Below are positions 31,601 to 39,118 of a DNA stretch of 64,000 bases, one piece after another. The stretch is from Deefgea piscis (GTDB taxonomy: Bacteria; Pseudomonadota; Gammaproteobacteria; Burkholderiales; Chitinibacteraceae), in assembly GCF_013284055.1 (NCBI RefSeq), contig NZ_CP054143.1:2666001-2730000 (forward strand), in the 5' to 3' direction. Both the position numbers and the translations under genes were made by a program. The notes beneath the pieces were generated by a model that did not search any database, was not told the DNA's origin, and saw nothing but the letters and a program-made list of their open reading frames with translations. The number at the start of each line of letters is the position of its first letter. Position 1 is the first letter of the stretch.

Positions 31601-33241
31601 GCTAATGCCGTGGCGGGGTTTGGCGCGGTGATTGGTTTACTGCCGATGGCGCAATTGTCGGCATTAACGTATGACGCTAAAGCGGGTTTGCTGGGGTTTA
31701 CTGGCGGTTTAGAAAACCTGACTGGCTCGCTCAAAACGTATTACGACAACTTTTATACCGACGCTGAAAAAACCGCCAATGTCACGCGCAATATGACTGA
31801 TGCGCTGAACGCTGTCGGGGTGAAATTGCCCGAGACCCGCGAGGCGTTTCGGGCGGTGGTTGAGGCGCAAGATTTAACTACCGAATCGGGGCAAAAAGCC
31901 TATGCCGCTTTGCTGGGGGTGTCGGGCGCATTTGCTGAATTACACCCGGTGATTAATGCCGTCGATGAATCGGCCACCGCCGCCGCAGCGGCGCTCGAAA
32001 TGCAAAATCGGGCGGCCAAAAGTGCGGCTGAAATTGCGACTGAGCGTTTTAATTTAGAGGGCCAGTTATTGGCCGCGCAAGGTAATACCGTCGCATTGCG
32101 TGAGCGTGAATTGGCGGTGATCAGTGCCAGTAATCGCGCTATTCAAAATCAGATTTATGCCTTGCAAGATCAAAAGGCGGCAGCTGATGCGGCGATGACC
32201 GCGCTGGAAAAGTCAGCCAATGCGGAGAAATTAGCCGCAAAATCGGCGCTCGATGGGCGTTTAGGTGTGCTGAACGAGCAAAAAAATGCTGAAGTTGCGG
32301 CATTTGAAGCGCAAAAGGCGATTATTGCCGCGCAAAATTCCGCGCGATTAGACATGGCCACCGCGCAGCTCGACGCACAAAAAGCCGCTTATCAAGCACA
32401 GATCGACGGGGCTAAATCGGCATTAAGCGCTTTGAAGTCAGTGTTTAATGGGATTCAATCGGCAATTGATCGCTTAACCGGCAGTCAGCAAGACTTGGCA
32501 GATGTGCAGTATGAGCAAGCCAAGGCGGCTGTTGCTGGCGCTTTGCAGTCGGCCAAATCGGGCACGTTTACACCGAGCGATGCACTCAATCAGCAGCTCG
32601 ATGTTGTGAGCCGCATTGATGCCAATCGGTTTAGTAGTGCCGCTGATTTTGCTCGCGAGCAGTTAGTGACAGCAGGGCAGTTGCGTGAGTTAGGCAGCTT
32701 GGTGGACGCCAAAATCAGTACGGCGGATCAGCAGGTGGTGTTACTTGAGCAATCGATTGCCGCGATTGAGTCGCAAGGTCGCGACATGAAGGCGGCTTTT
32801 GAAGCCAGCGCCGCCGCGCAATTCAAACAGCTAGAAACGCAGCATAAAGACAATCTGGGCAAGCTTGATACGCAAATCGGGCTGGCGCAAAACCAATATG
32901 ACGCTGATATTTTTCGGCTGGATGGGATTGTCTCTGCCGCCCGCGAGCAGCTTGAAATTGCAAAAGGCACATGGACCGAAACCAAGTCACTGAATGAATC
33001 GACGCAAGCTTTTAATGCGTCGCTCGCTGCTTTGCTGGCTCAGCAAGCACAGCGTAGTGCGGCCAGTGATGCGCGGTTGGCTGAATTGGCCGCACTCAAT
33101 GCCGAACTAATCAAAGAGTTGCAAGGTTTACGTAGTGATCAAGCCGCGCAAAGCCGTGCTATCGCCGAATCCACGCAAAAAACCGCCAAGGTTTTGGCGC
33201 GCTGGGATGGGGATGGTCAACCTGAAGTGAGGGCGGTATGA
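28595..33241 (+). CDS. Tail tape measure protein
   Basis: The 1548-residue protein begins NVTIKINADAGGVEREARKA and has Ala/Gly-rich helical repeats, hydrophobic segments (~75-95, ~345-370, ~800-850) and long coiled coils near 1130-1330. Typical tape-measure features include GLDPSSKAIASYANTAGALG and SISSSITDALMRGFEDGKDF. If tail length scales as in lambda (about 1.5 Angstrom per residue) the tail would be ~230 nm. It overlaps its neighbours at both ends. Confidence 0.93.
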   Translation: MADNNVTIKINADAGGVEREARKASTSISDMARGMAGSFTGSAAAAANLNGSLGQMANSARGAFDIKNIGLFTASMVAAGVAAAGLAASFGIGKLVSVEREFGTLNAQLETATGSIDAAKAKFAELEGLAGTLPESLQDVVGGFVKLKNLGLDPSSKAIASYANTAGALGKSLNEMIEAVADASTGEFERLKEFGIKASKQGDQVKLTFQGVTTTVKNNAQEIEGYLRKLGDVTFAGGAEKRMKSLEGEVSNLGDTWDGVFRKINGAGVGSMLATGVNEITESLKSAGVELESAASSFSGWVQDNADSLGRVWDQTKGLVGDLWDAGSAIASWAAEINTALGGADVMAFTIFSIRLGIAGLIDGFNLVNATVVGMGGVLVDALVAPINAALQGIANLTSGFAKVLSAGASVASVTGADTIAAGFNKASGAVGSFSVATLDVKKTLGGLGQSARDYADGVVDSFGRGDTATQRLINGSDLATEALKKTGKAADDVTQPIKKTADASDAAAKAMKRAADAAENFGASLSKRLAEDGLDEFGKLRLEAEKIAAPLKNGAVLLGAWNTQIDRLMSAKLAREEIDRLSKAFSDAAKSNAELVNSARDEAEQFGLSKVQIAELTLAKKELLLVEMQREANMGAGINSMDNEQQLLKDQIKAMKEALGFQKQFEGKEITAEWIKNQADAAQKTRDEWQKTSDSISSSITDALMRGFEDGKDFAKNFKDTLVNMFKTLILQPTVKMGIQGGLSAVGLGSLAGTANASAGGVNLGGMDLSSLVTKGIGGIASLVGASASGIGGIAAGASVAGQGATLAASSMGSLASSLGSVASTLGTVMPYVGVAIAAYTMFKKFEGGETRSGTDLAVDAAGSVRKIQGPSGGDFTQGGAANQLSAMVSNVNGILAATGSQLKVASGYGALETSKNGKGFAYAGGVLSNGVGFGNVGDNETLRQVGRGSKTAEQAAAEYTTRINDAMVSAIAASDAPGAVKKIIANGGASDAVIAAIGEQANAVAGFGAVIGLLPMAQLSALTYDAKAGLLGFTGGLENLTGSLKTYYDNFYTDAEKTANVTRNMTDALNAVGVKLPETREAFRAVVEAQDLTTESGQKAYAALLGVSGAFAELHPVINAVDESATAAAAALEMQNRAAKSAAEIATERFNLEGQLLAAQGNTVALRERELAVISASNRAIQNQIYALQDQKAAADAAMTALEKSANAEKLAAKSALDGRLGVLNEQKNAEVAAFEAQKAIIAAQNSARLDMATAQLDAQKAAYQAQIDGAKSALSALKSVFNGIQSAIDRLTGSQQDLADVQYEQAKAAVAGALQSAKSGTFTPSDALNQQLDVVSRIDANRFSSAADFAREQLVTAGQLRELGSLVDAKISTADQQVVLLEQSIAAIESQGRDMKAAFEASAAAQFKQLETQHKDNLGKLDTQIGLAQNQYDADIFRLDGIVSAAREQLEIAKGTWTETKSLNESTQAFNASLAALLAQQAQRSAASDARLAELAALNAELIKELQGLRSDQAAQSRAIAESTQKTAKVLARWDGDGQPEVRAV

Positions 33242-34140
33242 GTTTAAAAATTGTACAGCCGATCAATCTTAGTGATGCCGCGTTAAGCAGCAGCTCAGTA
33301 CCGGAAAATGACTATCCGGTATGGGCTGCTGCCACTGCGTATATCGTCGGGCAGCGGGTGATCCGCACACAAACGCATCGGATTTATGAGCGTGTGGCCG
33401 CGGGTACCACCGCTGCTTTGCCCGAGGTGGACAAGCTCAATTGGATTGATGTTGGGCCGACTAATCGCTGGGCGATGTTTGATCAAGTCAACAGCACTAA
33501 AACTGTCAAGGCGGGGTCGATTGTGGTTGAAATCACCCCCGCCAAGGTCGTCAACACGGTGGCGCTGCTCAATGTCGAAGCCGAAACCGTACTGATTGAG
33601 TTGATTGATCTGGTCGATGGCCTGGTATATAGCCGCCAAATCCAAATGCTGGATAACGGCATTGTAACCAGCTGGTGGCAGTGGTGTTTTGCCCCCATTA
33701 AGCGCAAAAGCATGGTGATCTTAACCGACTTGCCTGCCTATGGTACCGCCAAAATTCGGCTGACCATTACCAATTCGGCAGGCAATGTCACGCTGGGTAC
33801 TGCGATTGTCGGTGCGCAAGTTGAATTTGGTGAGGGCATCGAAATGGGCGCCAAAGCTGGCATTCAGGATTTCTCGCGCAAAGAGCGCGATCAGTGGGGC
33901 AATTTTGTGCTGACCGAGCGCAATTTTGCCAAGCGCGGTGTCTGGCAAATGAAGGTACTCAATACCCAAATCGACGGCCTAATGGACTATTTATCCACGC
34001 TACGCGCCAAGCCGTGTTTATGGATCGGTGCCGAACAATATAACGCCACGGTGATTTATGGCTTTTTTAAGGAGTTCGATATTGTGATCGCCTACGCCAA
34101 TTTAAGTGAATGCAATTTAGAAATTGAGGGGTTAACTTAA
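33238..34140 (+). CDS. Tail tip protein with carbohydrate-binding-like segment
   Basis: The 300-residue protein contains VWAAATAYIVGQRVIRTQTH, reminiscent of the CBM5/12 chitin-binding motif, at residues ~28-50. Further strands include ARNWIDV-like and VLLNVEAETVLIELIDLVDG. A FNKSMG-like motif is not seen. It follows the tape measure, so a distal tail or tip role is inferred. The carbohydrate-binding guess is weak. Confidence 0.6.
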   Translation: MSLKIVQPINLSDAALSSSSVPENDYPVWAAATAYIVGQRVIRTQTHRIYERVAAGTTAALPEVDKLNWIDVGPTNRWAMFDQVNSTKTVKAGSIVVEITPAKVVNTVALLNVEAETVLIELIDLVDGLVYSRQIQMLDNGIVTSWWQWCFAPIKRKSMVILTDLPAYGTAKIRLTITNSAGNVTLGTAIVGAQVEFGEGIEMGAKAGIQDFSRKERDQWGNFVLTERNFAKRGVWQMKVLNTQIDGLMDYLSTLRAKPCLWIGAEQYNATVIYGFFKEFDIVIAYANLSECNLEIEGLT

Positions 34141-34727
34141 TGCCAGTTCCTGTTATTCCCGCTTTACCTCCAGCACCTTCGCGTGCCGATTCGGGCTCGG
34201 TGTTTGCAGAAAAAGCCGACGCCCATGTTGCCGCATTGGCTGGGTGGACCGCTAAAGCCAATGATCTGGGTGCTTACATCAACGCCGCAGGCGAGCAGGT
34301 CGCCACCGATGCCGCAGCGGTCGCAGCGCAAACTGATGCCGTGCAGTCTGCTGCCGCGCAAGCCAGTGCCGCCGCCGCTGCCGCGCAAGCCGCCGCTGGT
34401 TTACCGCCCACGGCGCAATTTGGTCAAGTCATCCACACCGAAGGGCAGACGAATATCATCAACGCCAGCGTGCAGCTGCAAACGGGCCGCGCGTATGAGT
34501 GCGACACCTCAGCCGCCGCTTTTAGCGTTCCCTTGCCGCTAAATCCAAATGTCGGTGACTTTGTTTGGCTGAATGATCATTTAGGTACGTTCGCAAAAAA
34601 CAATTTAACTGTTTTGCGTAATGGCAAAAAAATCCAAGGCAAAAGCGAGGATTACATCATGGATCTGAATTACTTAAATAATCAGCTGACCTATATCAGC
34701 GCCAGCCACGGATGGGCGATTAAATGA
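34140..34727 (+). CDS. Tail fibre-like protein with Ala-rich coil
   Basis: The 195-residue protein has a Pro-rich N-terminus, then a long Ala-rich coil (VATDAAAVAAQTDAVQSAAA), the kind that trimerises fibre shafts. A beta-rich end follows (NIINASVQLQTGRAYECDTS, YLNNQLTYISASHGWAI). It starts as TAATG with the previous stop and overlaps the next gene by ATGA. Confidence 0.7.
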   Translation: MPVPVIPALPPAPSRADSGSVFAEKADAHVAALAGWTAKANDLGAYINAAGEQVATDAAAVAAQTDAVQSAAAQASAAAAAAQAAAGLPPTAQFGQVIHTEGQTNIINASVQLQTGRAYECDTSAAAFSVPLPLNPNVGDFVWLNDHLGTFAKNNLTVLRNGKKIQGKSEDYIMDLNYLNNQLTYISASHGWAIK

Positions 34728-35584
34728 GAGCTAGCGCACTATTTGGATCGGGCGGCACGCCCCGTGCATGCGGGCAATTGCCGCCATTTGGTAGCGGCCA
34801 ATTCATGGTGTTTTTCAAAACCACACCATTCGTTATCCCTGCTGGCGTTTCGTCGGTTCGAGTCCGTGTTTTTGGTGCGGGTGGCGGCTCGATTGTTGGT
34901 GGCGCTGGCGGTGGTGGCGGTGGTTTCGCGATGGGCGTATTCGATGTGGTCGAGGGTGCAAGCCACACCGCGACGGTCGGGCTTGGTGTAGTGAGCGGCA
35001 CAGGCGGCACATCCAGCTTTGGTGCGCTGATTTCTGCAACTGGCGGCACGGCGGGTACGGCGACGGTTGGCGGTACGGGTGGCGTGGGTATCGGCGGCGA
35101 TTTTAGAGCCAATGGCGGTAAGGCTGGTAACGCAAACGGTTCAGGCGGTGGTGGTGCAGGCTCGCAATTAGGGCGTGGCGGCAATACCGGTAATGGCGTT
35201 TGCGGCGGCGGCGGTGTTTCGCCAATGGGTGATGTGGCGGCGGGGGTAAGTACTGGCGGCTCTGCGTTTGGTGGTACAGATGCACACGGTAATTACAATA
35301 CTAGCAGCCCAACAATCAGTAATCTATATAACGCACCGGCTGTAAATTCAGGGTTTTTGGGTGATTTTTTAGGTGGTGGTGGTGGCAATGGCAATCAAGT
35401 AACGGGTGGTATTGGTGGTGGTGGCAGCGGCGGTATTGGCGGCTATACGCAAGGCGGATTAGGTGGCGCCTTTGGCGGTGGCGGTGGTGGCTCAGTTAAT
35501 GGCTCTGCTGGTGGCATAGCCGGTGGCTGTGGCGGAAATTTTCCGTCCAAGGGCGGCGAAGGCCTAATTGTTGTGGAGTGGTGA
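34724..35584 (+). CDS. Glycine-rich receptor-binding adhesin candidate
   Basis: The 286-residue protein starts with a beta domain (FKTTPFVIPAGVSSVRVRVF) then many runs of Gly (GGAGGGGGGFAMGVF, DFLGGGGGNGNQVTGGIGGG). T-even gp38-type adhesins use glycine-rich motifs as a polyglycine sandwich to display receptor loops, so a host-recognition role is plausible. It ends with GEGLIVVEW, a motif seen in similar phage proteins. Its place at the tail-tip end of the operon supports that role. Confidence 0.7.
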   Translation: MRASALFGSGGTPRACGQLPPFGSGQFMVFFKTTPFVIPAGVSSVRVRVFGAGGGSIVGGAGGGGGGFAMGVFDVVEGASHTATVGLGVVSGTGGTSSFGALISATGGTAGTATVGGTGGVGIGGDFRANGGKAGNANGSGGGGAGSQLGRGGNTGNGVCGGGGVSPMGDVAAGVSTGGSAFGGTDAHGNYNTSSPTISNLYNAPAVNSGFLGDFLGGGGGNGNQVTGGIGGGGSGGIGGYTQGGLGGAFGGGGGGSVNGSAGGIAGGCGGNFPSKGGEGLIVVEW

Positions 35585-35586
35585 GC

Positions 35587-36042
35587 ATGAAAGCACTAAT
35601 CGAAAATAACGCTGTTGTCGCGGCATCAAATAATCCAGACCAAGACTTTCACCCGATTCTGGCTGCTCAATTTGTCGTGGTACCTGAGTTTGTTCAGCAG
35701 GGTTGGCGGCAGATCAATGGTCAATGGTCTGAGCCGCTGGTAAACGTATTGACGTGGGATAACGCCAGTCGAGCGTATTTCCACATCGACATTGGTGCGT
35801 TTTACGACCGATTCGGTAGTCGTAAATTAGGCATTCTGTCGAGCACTGATCCGCTGGTCATGGCTGTGGTACGTGACACTAGTGTGCGCCAGTACATCGA
35901 TCTTAAAAACCCTGACGTATCAGCAGGCGTAAATGCCTTGGTTTCAGTTGGCTTGTTAAATGAAGAGCAGGCCTCGGCGGTCATGAATTTAACAACCCAA
36001 GACAACGAGCGTTTTGTTAAGGGCTTGCCACAGCCTGAGTAG
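35587..36042 (+). CDS. Tail fibre assembly-like protein
   Basis: The 151-residue protein follows the adhesin directly. It begins MKALIENNAVVAASNNPDQD, has VPEFVQQGWRQINGQWSEP and ends with a helical segment. Many phages carry an adhesin-specific chaperone or fibre assembly protein in this slot; homology is not certain. Confidence 0.55.
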   Translation: MKALIENNAVVAASNNPDQDFHPILAAQFVVVPEFVQQGWRQINGQWSEPLVNVLTWDNASRAYFHIDIGAFYDRFGSRKLGILSSTDPLVMAVVRDTSVRQYIDLKNPDVSAGVNALVSVGLLNEEQASAVMNLTTQDNERFVKGLPQPE

Positions 36043-36063
36043 TTGCCATTGCAAAATCAATAG

Positions 36064-36090
36064 CCCGCCAAACTAATGGCGGGTTTTTTT
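36064..36090 (+). terminator. Intrinsic terminator before the lysis genes
   Basis: CCCGCCA-AACTAA-TGGCGGG followed by seven T. Confidence 0.85.
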
Positions 36091-36113
36091 ACGCCCTTCA
36101 AAAAGGAATCGGC

Positions 36114-36431
36114 ATGCAAGAAGAATTGAAATCGTTTTGGGAAACCCTAGCGCTACTGTTCGTTGTTGGCGCCATTGTGCCGATTGCTCGGGCACTCGCC
36201 AGTGCCGCACCGGACAACTGGCGCATGGTGCTGGGGCGTGCGGTGCTTAACGGCATTTTGAGTGTGTCGGCGCTGGTGGTGTTGTTGTGGTTTTCGCCGC
36301 CATCGCTGGCATTAGTCGGTGTGGCGTGTGCCCTGGGTACGCTGGGCCAGTCGGGCGTCGAGCATTGGGCGCGTTTATTTAGCGAAAAGCGCGGCTGGAT
36401 TAAATCAAGCACCGACGATGCAGCTCAGTAA
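36114..36431 (+). CDS. Holin
   Basis: The 105-residue protein has three hydrophobic stretches (LALLFVVGAIVPIARALA; VLNGILSVSALVVLLWF; LALVGVACALGTLG) and a charged C-terminus, the layout of class I phage holins. It opens the lysis cassette directly upstream of an endolysin gene, after GAAGAATTGAA. It would permeabilise the inner membrane at the end of infection. Confidence 0.8.
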   Translation: MQEELKSFWETLALLFVVGAIVPIARALASAAPDNWRMVLGRAVLNGILSVSALVVLLWFSPPSLALVGVACALGTLGQSGVEHWARLFSEKRGWIKSSTDDAAQ

Positions 36432-36441
36432 AGGAAAAATC

Positions 36442-36876
36442 ATGTCTAGTCGTGAACTTAAAGATTTACACGCAAGTATTCGCACGCTGGCAGCGAAATT
36501 TGTGGCTGAAGCCAATGCCACTTTGCAGCAGCAAAATCCAGCGCTCGAGGTACGTTTGACTTGCACTTGGCGGCCACAGTCTGAGCAAAACGCTTTGTAC
36601 GCACAGGGCAGAACTAAGCCTGGGCCAAAGGTGACGTGGGTGACGCAAAGCGCGCATAACACCGATTTACCCGACACGCCCGATGGTGATGCTGAGGCGC
36701 TCGATGTGGGCGTGTTTGAAAACGGCAAATACTTGCAAGGCAACACCGCGCGTGAGTTGGGCTTTTACCTGCGGCTCGGGCCAATTGGTGAGCGCTATGG
36801 TCTGGTATGGGGTGGGCGCTGGCAAACGCCTGATTACCCGCATTATGAGCGTAAAGAATGGCGGACTGCTAAATAA
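36442..36876 (+). CDS. M15-family L-Ala-D-Glu endopeptidase endolysin
   Basis: ATG 36442 follows AAAGGAAA; 144 residues. Visible zinc ligands of the VanY/M15 fold are His in VTQSAHNTDLPD, Asp in GDAEALDVGVF and His in DYPHYERKEW. TWRPQSEQNALYAQGRTKPG is the usual N-terminal motif. There is no signal peptide, so it depends on the holin. Like T5 endolysin it would cut peptide cross-bridges. Confidence 0.92.
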   Translation: MSSRELKDLHASIRTLAAKFVAEANATLQQQNPALEVRLTCTWRPQSEQNALYAQGRTKPGPKVTWVTQSAHNTDLPDTPDGDAEALDVGVFENGKYLQGNTARELGFYLRLGPIGERYGLVWGGRWQTPDYPHYERKEWRTAK

Positions 36877-36969
36877 TCCACAGCAGCGGTGGGTAAGCCC
36901 AGTAAATCCAAGCCAAAAAGCTTGGGTTTCTGGGCTTTGCACTGTGTTGCACAAAAAGGTATCGAACGA

Positions 36970-37503
36970 ATGTTCAATTTAATTCCTGAAAAATACCGAC
37001 TTCTAGCCCTAGGGCTATTGCTGCTGTTTTTCTTTGCCGGTGGTTTGCGACTGGGTTGGGTGCTATCGGCTAACAGTAAAGATGCGGCAGAGCTAAAAAC
37101 CGTAACAAAGGTAGCAATCAAGACGGACAAAAAACAGGCGTCAGCAACTAAAGCGGCGGTGGCCAACGCCAGCGCTATCGAGCAAACGCGAGTCATTTAC
37201 AAAACAATCACTAAAGAGGTGGTGAAATATGCGCAATCTAAAAATGCGGCCGATTCGAGTAAAACAATGGCTAGTGGTGTGTGCGATCAGCGTTTGGATG
37301 CTGAGTGGGTGCGCATCCACGACCTTGCTGCACGTCCCGACATCGCCGCCAGCGCACCTAATGAATTATCCGAGCCAGTTGGAAAAGCTGACGCCCTCGG
37401 CGTCATCGCCAGAAACTACGAAACTTGTCAGCAATGGCGAAACGAGATAATCGGCTGGCAAAGTTGGTGGTCAAGTCAAACAGAGCCGCAATCTGGCAAT
37501 TAA
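36970..37503 (+). CDS. Rz-like inner-membrane spanin (i-spanin)
   Basis: The 177-residue protein has an N-terminal transmembrane helix (YRLLALGLLLLFFFAGGLRL, residues ~9-28) and a helical periplasmic domain. It follows the endolysin gene and contains a second gene in another frame. Together with Rz1 it disrupts the outer membrane in the last step of lysis. Confidence 0.85.
   Translation: MFNLIPEKYRLLALGLLLLFFFAGGLRLGWVLSANSKDAAELKTVTKVAIKTDKKQASATKAAVANASAIEQTRVIYKTITKEVVKYAQSKNAADSSKTMASGVCDQRLDAEWVRIHDLAARPDIAASAPNELSEPVGKADALGVIARNYETCQQWRNEIIGWQSWWSSQTEPQSGN
37229..37450 (+). CDS. Embedded Rz1-like outer-membrane lipoprotein (o-spanin)
   Basis: The frame lies wholly inside Rz, in the +1 frame. 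It encodes a 73-residue product, or 68 from ATG 37244. A signal sequence (KQWLVVCAISVWMLSGC) ends in a lipobox LSGC, and the mature part is short and Pro/Ser-rich. Nested Rz1 genes of this type are well known. Confidence 0.88.
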   Translation: MRNLKMRPIRVKQWLVVCAISVWMLSGCASTTLLHVPTSPPAHLMNYPSQLEKLTPSASSPETTKLVSNGETR

Positions 37504-37527
37504 CCGTACAAGTTACGGTTTTATTTT
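37502..37527 (+). terminator. Terminator after the spanin genes
   Basis: AACCGTA-CAAGT-TACGGTT followed by TTATTTT. Confidence 0.75.
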
Positions 37528-37580
37528 ACATAAAGGTGGCGTGTATTACTGCGCCGCTGTAATTAGACAAAGGGTTTGAT

Positions 37581-38879
37581 ATGACTCAAAAGCTCACCGC
37601 CGCGCAAACTCGCGCGATTACGTTTTGGAATAATCTCGAAAAGTACCCCTTAATCGGCGATGTGGCCACAGCGTTGGGTGTATCACGTCAGGCGCTGGAA
37701 GCGATTCGTTTACGCATTCGCGCCGTTGACCCCAAGGCTTTAATTGATCGACCGCGTGTGGCGCCACAAAAAAAGCTTGAAGCGGTGAATGATCCAATAG
37801 CACCGGTTGCGCCGGCTGCACCGATTGTGCCGGGTGCGACGGTTGATGCGGAAGTGCGCACGCTGCGCGCCCAAATCAAAGCCATGCAGACCGAAACGCT
37901 CGACGCCGATTTTATCAAGCGGCAAATCGTCAAGCTGGCTGAAACCAGTATCGAGCCGCCGAACTGGCTAGTGAATGCGCCGCAAGAAGAAGGCTCTTTG
38001 GGTGTGCCGACGCTATTCGCGAGTGATTGGCACTGGGCAGAAGTCGTTGATCCCCGCCAGATTAACGGCTGCAACGAATACAACCTCGAGATCGCCCATC
38101 GCCGCGCTAAAGCGCTGATCGATAAAACCATTGGCCTGCTGCGTAACGAGTTCACGCGGCCTTGTCATCAGGGTATTGTCTTCGCGCTCGGTGGTGATAT
38201 GGTCTCTGGCGATATACATGATGAATTAATGGCAACCAATCAATGCGAAATCATGCCGACGGTCATCGATCTGCTAGAGATTTTAGCCTGGTGCATTAAA
38301 ACGCTAGCCGATGAATTCGGCGCGGTCTTTGTGCCGTGTGTGTCCGGCAACCATGGGCGCAATACGCATAAAATTCGCGCCAAAGGGCGCAACTTCACCA
38401 GCTTTGACTGGCTGACGTATGTGATGCTCAGCAAGCTATTCGAGAACGATAGCCGCGTGACGTTCCTGATCCCTGACGGCCCCGATGCGTATTACCGCGT
38501 ATTTGGTACCCGTTACCTGCTGACGCACGGCGATCAATTTCGTGGCGGCGACGGCATGATCGGCGCACTCGGGCCAATCTTGCGCGGCGATCATAAAAAG
38601 CGCGGCCGTAACGGACAAATCGATATGAGCTACGACGTGATGCTGCTCGGTCACTGGCATCAATATATCCACCACCAGCGCGTGATCGTGAATGGTTCGC
38701 TCAAAGGTTACGATGAATACGCCTTCGCGAATAACTTCGGCTTTGAGCGTGCGCGGCAAGCTTTGTGGCTGACGCACCCAAAACACGGCATTACATTCCC
38801 ATTCGCAGTCAACGTTGACGACAACCAAGGCGAAATCGTTACCGACTGGGTGAGCGTGCCAGACGCACAAGCGGCATAG
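37581..38879 (+). CDS. Phage calcineurin-like metallophosphoesterase with N-terminal HTH
   Basis: The 432-residue protein begins with an HTH-like segment (PLIGDVATALGVSRQALEAI) and an Ala/Pro linker. A metallophosphatase core follows (~145-420) with all motifs: SDWHWAEV, GGDMVSGDIHDE, GNHGRN, THGDQFRGGDG and GHWHQY. Such proteins may act on nucleic acids or nucleotides; the substrate is unknown. It lies downstream of the lysis genes and their terminator. Confidence 0.88.
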   Translation: MTQKLTAAQTRAITFWNNLEKYPLIGDVATALGVSRQALEAIRLRIRAVDPKALIDRPRVAPQKKLEAVNDPIAPVAPAAPIVPGATVDAEVRTLRAQIKAMQTETLDADFIKRQIVKLAETSIEPPNWLVNAPQEEGSLGVPTLFASDWHWAEVVDPRQINGCNEYNLEIAHRRAKALIDKTIGLLRNEFTRPCHQGIVFALGGDMVSGDIHDELMATNQCEIMPTVIDLLEILAWCIKTLADEFGAVFVPCVSGNHGRNTHKIRAKGRNFTSFDWLTYVMLSKLFENDSRVTFLIPDGPDAYYRVFGTRYLLTHGDQFRGGDGMIGALGPILRGDHKKRGRNGQIDMSYDVMLLGHWHQYIHHQRVIVNGSLKGYDEYAFANNFGFERARQALWLTHPKHGITFPFAVNVDDNQGEIVTDWVSVPDAQAA

Positions 38880-38881
38880 CG

Positions 38882-39037
38882 ATGTCAGAAACCGAAGCTG
38901 AAGCGCTCGATATTCGCCTGGGCGAATTGATTGCTCTTGATCTAAAAGGCGAACTAAAAGACCTCGAAGAGCTGATCCAATGCGCGAGTGATTGGCATCA
39001 GTTTTGGCGGGGGATATTGGATATATACCAAAAATAG
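38882..39037 (+). CDS. 51-residue acidic phage protein
   Basis: The ATG starts two bases after the phosphoesterase stop. The product begins MSETEAEALDIRLGELIALD and continues as an acidic amphipathic helix (LKGELKDLEELIQCASDWHQ). It is probably co-translated. No family recognised. Confidence 0.65.
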   Translation: MSETEAEALDIRLGELIALDLKGELKDLEELIQCASDWHQFWRGILDIYQK

Positions 39038-39088
39038 TGATGGTGGGTTGGTGGATAATATAGGCTAAAATCATCCTAAATCGACTGC

Positions 39089-39102
39089 TAAGTCTTTGAT
39101 TT
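39089..39102 (+). repeat. 14-bp direct repeat flanking the att core, copy 2
   Basis: TAAGTCTTTGATTT, identical to 2068..2081. It lies 97 bases to the phage side of attR. Confidence 0.6.
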
Positions 39103-39118
39103 TATTAGGCCGCTTTTG

